Assembly: GCF_028561275.1 (NCBI RefSeq)
Contig: NZ_JAQQTF010000004.1
Coordinates: 868,001-932,000, forward strand
Source: Aureisphaera galaxeae
GTDB taxonomy: Bacteria > Bacteroidota > Bacteroidia > Flavobacteriales > Flavobacteriaceae
Length of the DNA: 64,000 bases
Direction of reading: 5' to 3'
The translations under genes were made by a program, and so were the position numbers. The notes under the pieces were generated by a model that did no database searches, was not told the DNA's origin, and saw only the letters and a program-made list of their open reading frames with translations. Of the stretch, positions 53,852 through 61,671 are shown piece by piece (position 1 is the stretch's first letter; the number at the start of each line of letters is the position of its first letter).

Positions 53852-55300
53852 TTAAAAGAACCGTACTGTTTGATCATCGAATGAATAAGCCATCTTCTTG
53901 GTCTCCATAATATCTAGACAAGCACTTAACTCTCCAATAGAATTGAATTTTAGTTCTTCTTTTAGCTCCTTTTGTTTGAAGTATAGGTTGATGAGGTAAA
54001 TCTGTGCGGATTCATTGATCACGGCATCATAGGAAGTTACCATCGCTTCGGCTTGTGTCGGTACCGCAATCTGTTTTACCGATTTCCTTGCATTAACACG
54101 TCCTTCACCTATAGGTTTATTTTGATCTGAATAATGGGGATCTACAGTTTGTTGCAGCAGTTTCATGAGGGCAGTTCTCTTTATGTCCGGTTCCATAGAT
54201 TTAATAAGTGCGGCCAAACCCGCTACATGTGGACAAGCCATAGAAGTACCACTTTTTACGGAATACATATTGCCCCCATGCTGCAAGGATTTAATGGAAA
54301 CACCGGGAGCAGAAACATCGACCTTAGTGCCGAAGTTAGAGAAAGAAGCGCGAGAATCACGTCGGTTCACAGCAGCGACTGAAATGACACGCGTATTACC
54401 GGCTGCCATATCTGGCGTCACTTTCATATTGGCATTTCCCGCCGCAAAAAGAGTGATTACCCCTTTTCTATCGGCATACTCGATCGCATCCCTTACACTT
54501 TGTGATCTACCAGGACCCCAACTGTTATTGATGATATGGGCGCCATTGTCTACGGCATATTTAATACATCGTGAAAGGTTTAAACTGGAGCCACCCGATG
54601 GGGAAAGCCCTTTAACCGCCATAATCTTTGCCTTAGGCGCTACTCCAACAATGCCGATGGAATTATTTCCCGTAGCGGCTATAGTCCCAGCCACATGGGT
54701 GCCATGACCATCATCGTCCATGGGATCTGGAGTATTGTTTACAAAATTATACCCAAACTCTCCGTTTGCATTGGTCCACATATTAGACTGTATGTCGGGA
54801 TGATTGTAGTCTACACCGCTGTCTACCACCGCCACTATGACGTTTTCTCCTTCTGTTTTTTTCCATGCGGTAAGGCATTCCAACTTTTGTAAACCATATA
54901 AGTCATTGAATAAGGGATCGTTCGGAATCTCCCCATCCATAACCACTTCTTCCTTATAGTTTATCTCATCCAATTCGGCATAATGAACCATATCATGGTC
55001 ATTGAGATACTTTATAAGTTCTTCTACATCGATTCCGTTGGGTAAGTCGAGCTCAAAAGTGTTATACAGCCTTTTTTCATAGTTAGGCATTTCTTTGAGT
55101 ATCTGAGTCAGCAATTCTTCATCGGAAAATCCAGTTAGGGAATTAACAGCGTTCCGCTCGTTCATGAATTCCTTCATTTTATCAGATAGATCGTACAGTC
55201 TTTTTATTCCTATTTGTTGCTGATTGGAAGCAGGAAGGTTGGGTAAGATGTCATTGATATTTACATCTTCTTTTATAGAACAGATTACTTTAGAATTCAT
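53852..55300 (-). CDS. Subtilisin-like serine protease (S8)
   Basis: A 482-residue protease without an obvious signal peptide. The N-terminal 120 residues resemble an inhibitory propeptide; the S8 domain (about 150-400) has all three catalytic motifs: VAVVDSGVDYNHPD (Asp), DGHGTHVAGTIAA (His) and SGTSMACPHVAGL (Ser), plus the oxyanion N in IINNSWGPG. The last 70 residues are helical. An intracellular or non-classically exported protease is suggested. It is the first gene of the pair with the EEP protein. Confidence 0.92.
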   Translation of the reverse strand: MNSKVICSIKEDVNINDILPNLPASNQQQIGIKRLYDLSDKMKEFMNERNAVNSLTGFSDEELLTQILKEMPNYEKRLYNTFELDLPNGIDVEELIKYLNDHDMVHYAELDEINYKEEVVMDGEIPNDPLFNDLYGLQKLECLTAWKKTEGENVIVAVVDSGVDYNHPDIQSNMWTNANGEFGYNFVNNTPDPMDDDGHGTHVAGTIAATGNNSIGIVGVAPKAKIMAVKGLSPSGGSSLNLSRCIKYAVDNGAHIINNSWGPGRSQSVRDAIEYADRKGVITLFAAGNANMKVTPDMAAGNTRVISVAAVNRRDSRASFSNFGTKVDVSAPGVSIKSLQHGGNMYSVKSGTSMACPHVAGLAALIKSMEPDIKRTALMKLLQQTVDPHYSDQNKPIGEGRVNARKSVKQIAVPTQAEAMVTSYDAVINESAQIYLINLYFKQKELKEELKFNSIGELSACLDIMETKKMAYSFDDQTVRFF

Positions 55301-55420
55301 GGCTTAGATTTTTGAAATTGATAGGGTAAATATCTATTTCAATCATAAGCACAGGAATACCCAATACAGGGTATATTTATCAATACCAACTTCTTTGAGT
55401 TTTTGAAAACATGTTGAAAA

Positions 55421-55437
55421 CTACGGTTTTACCGTAG
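55421..55437. promoter_or_regulatory. Inverted repeat upstream of the biosynthetic operon
   Basis: A perfect seven-base inverted repeat with a TTT spacer (CTACGGT/ACCGTAG). It lies in the 304-base gap between the subtilisin gene and the biosynthetic operon and may be an operator. That gap contains no gene I can support. Confidence 0.4.
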
Positions 55438-55542
55438 CGGTTTATGGGTTTTATTCCTTACTTTTATAGAACACTTCCCCATCGATTCGGTCCTTACCCA
55501 ATTGATTTTTTAGTTCTAGTTATTATACCCAATGAATCTTAT

Positions 55543-55559
55543 GTCATATTGTATATGAC
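55543..55559. promoter_or_regulatory. 17-base palindrome 46 bases before the biosynthetic operon
   Basis: GTCATAT/ATATGAC with a three-base centre, perfect arms, located 46-62 bases before the first possible start of the operon. A good candidate operator for the AraC-type regulator at 61672 or another factor. A weak -7-like sequence (TACTTTTTG) follows at 55599. Confidence 0.45.
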
Positions 55560-55604
55560 TATGATTCTGTCTTATTCATATGAAAATTTTAAAGTGGATA
55601 CTTT

Positions 55605-56144
55605 TTGTGCCCGATAAAACAAATATTGACAGAACCCATTCATTCGGATATAGCCGAAAAGAATTATGACGATTTCACTTTTCGCCCCCCTCGCCCATCA
55701 GATGCCGCCAACATACATCATTTGGTGAGCGCTTCTGGAGTATTGGATATAAATTCTACCTACTGCTATATGCTAATGGGTGCGCATTATGCACAAACAT
55801 GTACAGTGGTCGAAGATGGAGAAAAGATGATCGGAGCGCTATGCGGATATATTCCTCCAGAAAAGGAAGATACCTTGTTCGTTTGGCAAATCACTACCGA
55901 CAAGCAGTACAGGCGATTAGGTGTTGCTGAAGCCATGATCGAAAGTATCATCGCTAGGTTATCTCCTACGGCTAAGTTTCTTGAAGCCACAGTATGTCCT
56001 GGAAACCAAGGTTCCCTTGCTTTTTTTGAAGCCTTTGCGGCTAAGCGAAGTACCACTGTGGTGAAATCGCTCCTATTTCCTGCATCCCTATTTAGGGAAG
56101 CATCCCATGAAGACGAATATTTATTAAGGATAGGTCCCTTATGA
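55605..56144 (+). CDS. ectA-like: EctA-like diaminobutyrate acetyltransferase (GNAT)
   Basis: A 179-residue GNAT-family protein closely resembling EctA: FRPPRPSDAANIHHLVSASG, then LDINSTYCYMLMGAHYAQTC, LFVWQITTD, and the acetyl-CoA loop RRLGVAEAM, ending with SHEDEYLLRI. EctA acetylates L-2,4-diaminobutyrate in ectoine synthesis. Here ectB and ectC are absent and the neighbours are biosynthetic genes, so it more likely acetylates a diamino acid or amine for this pathway. There is no ATG; start is TTG at 55605 or 55626. Its stop overlaps the next gene by four bases. Confidence 0.85.
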   Translation: MCPIKQILTEPIHSDIAEKNYDDFTFRPPRPSDAANIHHLVSASGVLDINSTYCYMLMGAHYAQTCTVVEDGEKMIGALCGYIPPEKEDTLFVWQITTDKQYRRLGVAEAMIESIIARLSPTAKFLEATVCPGNQGSLAFFEAFAAKRSTTVVKSLLFPASLFREASHEDEYLLRIGPL

Positions 56145-57028
56145 AAAAGGAAGCACAATCAAATATAGAAGCCAAAGCGGCCAAGACCATGCAAAAACTG
56201 GTTGGCCAGAGTATGGAAAGGGAGTACAATCCCTACAAAGATTTTAATTGGTCCGAATCCCTTCCAAACGATCAAGTATGGATGAGTCCAGAGCTTTTGT
56301 CCATTTATAAGGTAATTCCTTTTGATACTATAGACGACACTCAATTCATGGCTCTTTGTAAATGGGAGAGTCTTAATTTTTACAGTATCAATGTTCATGG
56401 GATACGGGAGTTATTAACTGCTGTACTTCAATACATATATCAACCAGGCTTTGAGGAATATTCGGATTATTTAAATCACTTTTTGGGTGAAGAAAATGAG
56501 CATATGTGGTTTTTTGCCCAATTCTGTCTTCGCTACGGAGGAGAGATTATGCCGTATAAACGATTCCGATTCGATTCATCCTACCCTGCCGAAATCCAAC
56601 GGTTCATCACCTTTTCACAGATTCTGATTTTCGAAGAGATCGGGCATTACTACAATAAATATATGATGAAGGACAGTCGGTTACCTGAGATTGTACAAAG
56701 TATAAACCGCGTGCACTACGAGGATGAGAGTCGGCATATTAGTATGGGGAAAGTATTGACCGAAGTATTCTACAATGAACTTTTGCAGAAGCATTCCAAA
56801 AAAGATATGAAGAAAATTGAAGCATATCTGGTTCGGTACATTCAATTTAGTTTGGAAGGTTTCTATAACCCCACTTGTTATCGCAATGCGGGATTTAAGG
56901 AACCCCTCAAACTCAGGAACCGTTTACTCGAACATCCTGAGCGGAAAGCTTTTCATAGAACGGTTTTAAAGCATACCCTTCACTTTTTTGAAGACAGGCT
57001 AGGGTTTACAGCAACTATAAATATTTAA
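56141..57028 (+). CDS. AurF-type diiron oxygenase
   Basis: A 295-residue ferritin-like diiron enzyme resembling AurF (p-aminobenzoate N-oxygenase family). The iron ligands of the family can be read: glutamate in KWESLNFY, ExxH in EENEHMWFF, glutamate and histidine in FEEIGHYY, and the pattern HYEDESRHISM. These enzymes oxidise amines to hydroxylamine or nitro groups; related proteins act in pathways that make N-N bonds (established knowledge). Its ATG overlaps the EctA-like stop by four bases; the carrier protein follows after three bases, so an amino acid bound to that carrier is a possible substrate (inference). Confidence 0.85.
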   Translation: MKKEAQSNIEAKAAKTMQKLVGQSMEREYNPYKDFNWSESLPNDQVWMSPELLSIYKVIPFDTIDDTQFMALCKWESLNFYSINVHGIRELLTAVLQYIYQPGFEEYSDYLNHFLGEENEHMWFFAQFCLRYGGEIMPYKRFRFDSSYPAEIQRFITFSQILIFEEIGHYYNKYMMKDSRLPEIVQSINRVHYEDESRHISMGKVLTEVFYNELLQKHSKKDMKKIEAYLVRYIQFSLEGFYNPTCYRNAGFKEPLKLRNRLLEHPERKAFHRTVLKHTLHFFEDRLGFTATINI

Positions 57029-57031
57029 GGC

Positions 57032-57280
57032 ATGCTAACATTAACGCATCAAAAAACACTAGATACCCTAAAGACTTGGTTACTTCAATTGGATGCCAAT
57101 GAAGGCGTTGAAGACATTTCTCCAAATGAAGACCTTATAGACGGTGGCCTTATCGATTCGCTAGAATTTGTGAGCTTTTTAATGCTAATAGAGGATCTAA
57201 GGGGAGCCGAAATTACTTCCTTCGAAATGGAATTGGATAAGTTTAGAACCCTCAACTCAATCATTAAAAACTTCTTCTAA
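57032..57280 (+). CDS. Acyl/aminoacyl carrier protein
   Basis: An 82-residue four-helix protein with the phosphopantetheine site GGLIDSLEFVSFL (serine about residue 45). It ends with a helix starting TLNSIIKNFF. It is too small to carry any enzyme domain, so it would hold the intermediate as a thioester for the other enzymes. Next gene starts at the following base. Confidence 0.88.
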   Translation: MLTLTHQKTLDTLKTWLLQLDANEGVEDISPNEDLIDGGLIDSLEFVSFLMLIEDLRGAEITSFEMELDKFRTLNSIIKNFF

Positions 57281-58132
57281 ATGGAAACGCAATTATCAAT
57301 TTCCGAAGAAAAAAGTCAAGTGTTAGACGAGGCATTATTGCTGGTAAATGAGGCAGATAAAACACTCATGGATTTACTGGAGCAGTGTTTCCTTGTTTGG
57401 GGGAAGAAAATGAAAACTGTAGAAATAAGCTTCCCTCCCATTATCTCTATAAAAGACTTGGAGACGATCAACTATTTTGAAGATCACCCAACGCAGGCCG
57501 TTTTCCTATCGGCTATACCTTCTTACACGAATCCATCCGAGGGTAGTTATGCAAACAACGCGGAGCCATTACAATACGCCCTAAACCCAGCAGCGTGCTA
57601 TCACGCCTATATATCGCAACGGGATCAGGAAATTGATGAAATGGTCCGGATTTCGACACAGACAAAATGTTTCCGAAATCAGCCTCCCTATTCGTCCACA
57701 GGACGTATGTTCACATTTACACAGCGAAAATTTGTGTTCATGGGCGGTTCTCAAGAAGTACGGAATGCTCTCAAATCCTCCGAAAAATTCGTGTATGAGC
57801 TGGGAACAGCATTGGGATTGGAGTTAGGAGAACAGCCATCGCAAGCCCCGAACTATATAGAAGATCCAAAATTGGGTAAGGTAAAAGCCTTGTTTTTGGC
57901 TGACAAAGAATTCATGTATAAATCTTTCCCAGCATTATGCCATACCAATTTTCATCGTAATTATTTCTGTAAACGGTTAAACGTAAAACTATCCAACGGA
58001 AGATACGCCTTTGCTGGTTGCTTGGGAGTCATCCCAGAATACTGGCTGCTTAGCCTAAAGGACAAGTATGGCTCCGATATGACCACCATTACTCAATTGT
58101 TAAATAACTATCTCAATATTAATGCTCAATAA
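57281..58132 (+). CDS. Amino acid:[carrier protein] ligase-like protein, class II synthetase fold
   Basis: A 283-residue protein resembling the small seryl-tRNA-synthetase-like ligases that load amino acids on carrier proteins. Recognisable: AACYHAYIS (about 104-112), motif 2 TKCFRNQ (128-134) with FTFTQRKFVFMG after it, CHTNFHRNYF (about 221-230) and GCLGVIPEYW (near 250). In the ligases I recall the last motif reads CVGFGLERW and motif 2 FRHE; here the motif 3 arginine is replaced by tyrosine and the motif 2 glutamate by glutamine. Activation of an amino acid may therefore be lost. Directly follows the carrier protein gene. Confidence 0.78.
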   Translation: METQLSISEEKSQVLDEALLLVNEADKTLMDLLEQCFLVWGKKMKTVEISFPPIISIKDLETINYFEDHPTQAVFLSAIPSYTNPSEGSYANNAEPLQYALNPAACYHAYISQRDQEIDEMVRISTQTKCFRNQPPYSSTGRMFTFTQRKFVFMGGSQEVRNALKSSEKFVYELGTALGLELGEQPSQAPNYIEDPKLGKVKALFLADKEFMYKSFPALCHTNFHRNYFCKRLNVKLSNGRYAFAGCLGVIPEYWLLSLKDKYGSDMTTITQLLNNYLNINAQ

Positions 58133-58133
58133 T

Positions 58134-59006
58134 ATGAACGAAGCAACAAACTATCAGGAAAAAGACCTTGTAAGATTCGAAGATTTATTCGAAAATGCAC
58201 TTATCGGACTCCATATCGTAGGAGGCGATGGTATTATAAAAAGAGCCAATAAGGCAGATTATACGCCGATTGGTCTAGAAAACGACCCTGCAAGCTATAT
58301 TGGCAAACACATTGCTCAATTTCATTCCGAACAGGCTGTCATTGAGGATATGCTGGATCGATTAATACACGATCGTCCTCTGGTGAGTTACAAGGCAAAT
58401 CTTAAGTCTGTTGAGGGAGATGCCGTTCCCGTGGCGATTTATTCCAACTCATTAATGGATGGAAGTGACTTTGTAAATACACGCTGTTTTACAAAACCTG
58501 TTGCGGAGTCCATTCAGGATTTTTCAGAAAAACAAAAAGCAAACCCTGTCAACGTTAATGATCTCCTTGCTGGCTTGAACGAGGATGAAAAAAAACGCCG
58601 CTTTACCGAACTGGAGGATTTCTTCATGCAGGGAAGTATTCCCGTTCATATAGTAGGTCCCGACGGTACTATTCTTTGGGCCAACCAAGCAGAACTGAAG
58701 TCCATGGGATATGAAGATGCACCAGAAGAGTACATTGGCCAGCCCATTATGAAGTTTCATGCAGATCAGGCAGTCATCGAAGAAATGCTTACCCGACTGT
58801 TGGATAATCGCCCCTTGGTGAATTTCAGCGCGAAGTTGGTGCGTAAAGATGGAACTACTTTCCCGGTGAGTATTTGTTCCAATTCAAGGATGGAAAATGG
58901 TGAGTTTATTAATACCCGATGCTTTACCTATCCTTTGGATACGACGACTGAAACATCTACGACAAATGGATTTGTATGGCCGAGAAATGAAGATATACAG
59001 GCATGA
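58134..59006 (+). CDS. Tandem PAS-domain protein without output domain
   Basis: A 290-residue soluble protein made of two similar PAS domains (about 15-130 and 160-280) that share phrases such as FHSEQAVIEDML/FHADQAVIEEML and VNTRCFT/INTRCFT. No kinase, cyclase or DNA-binding domain follows. It may bind a cofactor, light-sensitive ligand or small molecule. Start at ATG 58134 (one base after the preceding stop) is preferred to the ATG at 58122. Stop overlaps the GAF gene by four bases. Confidence 0.85.
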   Translation: MNEATNYQEKDLVRFEDLFENALIGLHIVGGDGIIKRANKADYTPIGLENDPASYIGKHIAQFHSEQAVIEDMLDRLIHDRPLVSYKANLKSVEGDAVPVAIYSNSLMDGSDFVNTRCFTKPVAESIQDFSEKQKANPVNVNDLLAGLNEDEKKRRFTELEDFFMQGSIPVHIVGPDGTILWANQAELKSMGYEDAPEEYIGQPIMKFHADQAVIEEMLTRLLDNRPLVNFSAKLVRKDGTTFPVSICSNSRMENGEFINTRCFTYPLDTTTETSTTNGFVWPRNEDIQA

Positions 59007-59695
59007 AATTAGCTACAGCGAGCCATACCAAACAAGAATTCTGGAAACAGACCATGACCTACATTGTGGGTCGCAAAAAAGTTGAGGAGTTTTTGGGTTT
59101 TTTAGTAGAGAGTAGCAAAATACTCATGAGCGATACGAGCTTCTACGATACATTCCCAAAGTTAGGTGAAATCGCAGTCCCTTATTTAGGGGATTGGTTT
59201 AGTATCGACTTGTTCTTTGGACCGGGAAGGGTTCAAAACGTGACTGAACAGCATATGGCGGGGCTCGACCCAGCTATGAATATAAAAATTGGTGAGGCCT
59301 TTAGACCGTATACGCAAAAGGATGCTGGAGGCAAACGGAGCATAGTGGCTTCAAAAACACCAAGAATTTATAAGACAACTCCTCAAAATACAAATGAGGG
59401 GCCTGAATCTATTCTATCCAATTTAGGGGTGCGGTCGGCACTTATTGTACCCTTAGTGTTACCCAGTGGTTGCATTGGAACCATGGAGATATTGTCGCTC
59501 GAAAGCAGTGAAGAACGTCTTTATGGACCTGCAGAGATGGCATTGGCCGAAGAATTGGGAAGAAGGGTGAGCCTGGCGGTAGAACGCAGTGTATTATACC
59601 ATGAAAATCAAAGATTTAAAAACGAGAAAGCCAGAAAAATTTCAACCTTCTACAAAGAAGGTCACAATACATACAATCATAGTTATAAAATTTAA
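59003..59695 (+). CDS. GAF-domain protein
   Basis: A 230-residue protein with one GAF domain (about 25-205; LEILSLESSEERLYG-like end region EILSLESSEERL) and no output domain. It is coupled to the PAS gene by a four-base overlap, so the two probably form one sensory unit in the biosynthetic operon. The ligand is unknown. Confidence 0.8.
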   Translation: MKLATASHTKQEFWKQTMTYIVGRKKVEEFLGFLVESSKILMSDTSFYDTFPKLGEIAVPYLGDWFSIDLFFGPGRVQNVTEQHMAGLDPAMNIKIGEAFRPYTQKDAGGKRSIVASKTPRIYKTTPQNTNEGPESILSNLGVRSALIVPLVLPSGCIGTMEILSLESSEERLYGPAEMALAEELGRRVSLAVERSVLYHENQRFKNEKARKISTFYKEGHNTYNHSYKI

Positions 59696-59706
59696 AACTA
59701 AGCAAT

Positions 59707-60072
59707 ATGAGTAAGCAAGATTTAGGACAAAAAGTCCCAGGAGCTGACAACACCTATGCAAAAACCTTGAGTCAAGGGGCAGATATGGAAGTGCAGCGAG
59801 TTACGATTTTAAATGGAGGAAATATTCCTCTACACTCCCACCCATTTGGGCAATCCTATGTAGTTATTGCAGGAGAAGGTGCGATAGTTACACCTAGTGG
59901 AAAGTCTGCGGTTGGACCAGGTGCAGCGGGATACTTTAAGCCCGAAGAACCACATGGATGGGAAAGCGAAGGAGGCGAACTGGTTTTTGTTTCTTCCTCG
60001 GCAAGTGAAGATGGAATCTACGAGGCCAATGAGGTTTCTGGGGGAAAATGGAACATTCACTACCATAGCTAA
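59707..60072 (+). CDS. Cupin-domain protein
   Basis: A 121-residue single-domain cupin with metal ligands readable as H43, H45, Q49 and H83 (LHSHPFGQSYVV ... EEPHGW). Such small cupins can be dioxygenases, isomerases or metal-binding proteins; in some pathways they catalyse N-N bond formation together with a synthetase-like domain (established knowledge). Its 3' end overlaps the adenylation gene by 44 bases. Confidence 0.85.
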   Translation: MSKQDLGQKVPGADNTYAKTLSQGADMEVQRVTILNGGNIPLHSHPFGQSYVVIAGEGAIVTPSGKSAVGPGAAGYFKPEEPHGWESEGGELVFVSSSASEDGIYEANEVSGGKWNIHYHS

Positions 60073-61588
60073 AAAGGCGTCCGAAACCACAGATTTTCTT
60101 CCTGTTCACCTGCAATTTGAAAAGGTAACCTTTTCCCATCCGGATAAAGTTGCCCTTATTGATGGTGCTGGGAAGGCTATGTCCTATGCACAGCTGCTGG
60201 AACAAGTTTATCATTTAAGTGCTCTCTTACTTGATAAAGGGGTAAAGAAAGGCGATGTAGTAGCCTTTCGAAGCTCTCATAATTCAAATCTAATCGTAGG
60301 CATACTAGGTATTCTAGGCGCAGGTGGCGTAATGCTTCCCATTTCTCTAGAGATGCCTAATGAAATGGTATCAGCACAACTCGAAGATTGCAAGGTTCGG
60401 TTTATTCTTACTGAAAATGGAGCAGTATCTCCAGAAACCAAGGGCTTCGTCCAAATTCAGATGAATGTACCATTTACCCCTGTAAATGGCTCGTTCAAAT
60501 TACTTTCAGGTAAGCACGCCTATATCATTTACACCTCAGGATCTAGTGGGAAACCCAAAGGGGTCAGGGTTTCCCATATGGGTATTGCCAATCTATGTCA
60601 TTGGTATCGGGAATTCTGCCATATCGGGCCATCGAGCAGGACCTTGATCATGATTCCGTTTACTTCCGATGCAATGTATAAAAACATTTTCGGCACCCTC
60701 TGTTCCGGGGGAACCCTTGTCATGAGTGATAAGGCAGGATACCATCCTTTACGCATTTTAAAGCGAATTCAAGATGAACAAATAACCCACATTAATTGTG
60801 TTCCAAGAGCCATTTATCAAGTATTATATCTGGCAAGTCGAAATGAATACAAAGGGCTAAATTCTTTAAAGGCCTTGATTTTGGGAGGAGAAACCATAAA
60901 TCCCGCGCATTTGGCCGATTGGTTTCAGAAAAAAGAATCCTCCTGCTCTCTATATAATATGTACGGCCCTACGGAATGCACCGATATCTCCATCGCTACC
61001 CAACTAAAGCATTCACAATTAACGGCTGGGACATCTATTCCAATAGGTAAACCCATACAGGGTATGAAAGCATATATCGTAAATGACGATGGGGTATTAC
61101 ATCCTAATGGAAGGAAAGGTGAACTCTGGATTTCCGGTGTTGGTGTTACCCATGGCTATATCAATAATCATATACTAACTGCTCATAATTTCATCCCGGA
61201 TCCATTTTCAGAAAAGGAAACGGTGTATAAAACTGGAGATTTATGTTCCCGGGATGAGAATGGCAATATATATTTTCATGGTAGAATCGACCGACAGATC
61301 AAAATTAAGGGATTCAGGGTAGAACTGGAAGAAATAGAATTTCGGTTGAAAGAGGTTCAAGGCGTATTACAGGCTGTCGTACTTCCAACGAAAGCGAACG
61401 GAGAAATAGACAAGTTGAAAGCATTTGTCGTTATGGAAGATGAACTTAAAATGGACGTTGTGAGGCTTCAAATCCATTTGATGAAATACCTACCCAAGTA
61501 TATGATTCCGAACATAATAGTACAAATAGATAGTATCCCCATCGCTTCCAATGGAAAAACCGATTTTAAACAATTGGCGATGAATTAG
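60029..61588 (+). CDS. Free-standing NRPS-type adenylation enzyme
   Basis: A 519-residue AMP-forming enzyme (start ATG 60029, inside the cupin gene; ATG 60011 possible). Adenylation motifs: IIYTSGSSGKPKGV (A3), YNMYGPTEC (A5), YKTGD (A7), GRIDRQIKIKGFRVELEEIE (A8) and NGKTD with the catalytic lysine (A10). The aspartate that binds the substrate amino group appears conserved (PFTSDAMYKN). No carrier or condensation domain is attached, so it should load an amino acid on the separate carrier protein at 57032. Confidence 0.88.
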   Translation: MRFLGENGTFTTIAKKASETTDFLPVHLQFEKVTFSHPDKVALIDGAGKAMSYAQLLEQVYHLSALLLDKGVKKGDVVAFRSSHNSNLIVGILGILGAGGVMLPISLEMPNEMVSAQLEDCKVRFILTENGAVSPETKGFVQIQMNVPFTPVNGSFKLLSGKHAYIIYTSGSSGKPKGVRVSHMGIANLCHWYREFCHIGPSSRTLIMIPFTSDAMYKNIFGTLCSGGTLVMSDKAGYHPLRILKRIQDEQITHINCVPRAIYQVLYLASRNEYKGLNSLKALILGGETINPAHLADWFQKKESSCSLYNMYGPTECTDISIATQLKHSQLTAGTSIPIGKPIQGMKAYIVNDDGVLHPNGRKGELWISGVGVTHGYINNHILTAHNFIPDPFSEKETVYKTGDLCSRDENGNIYFHGRIDRQIKIKGFRVELEEIEFRLKEVQGVLQAVVLPTKANGEIDKLKAFVVMEDELKMDVVRLQIHLMKYLPKYMIPNIIVQIDSIPIASNGKTDFKQLAMN

Positions 61589-61671
61589 GTGTATGGCACG
61601 CAGTATTAATGTTGTCTTAGAGGCATTCCCATCCCCTCCAATTCCTTATTTTTAGGCTTTATTACGATCCA

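Noticed and set aside
55605-56144. Ectoine operon
   Set aside because: Only an EctA-like gene is present; neither ectB nor ectC follows and the next genes belong to another pathway.
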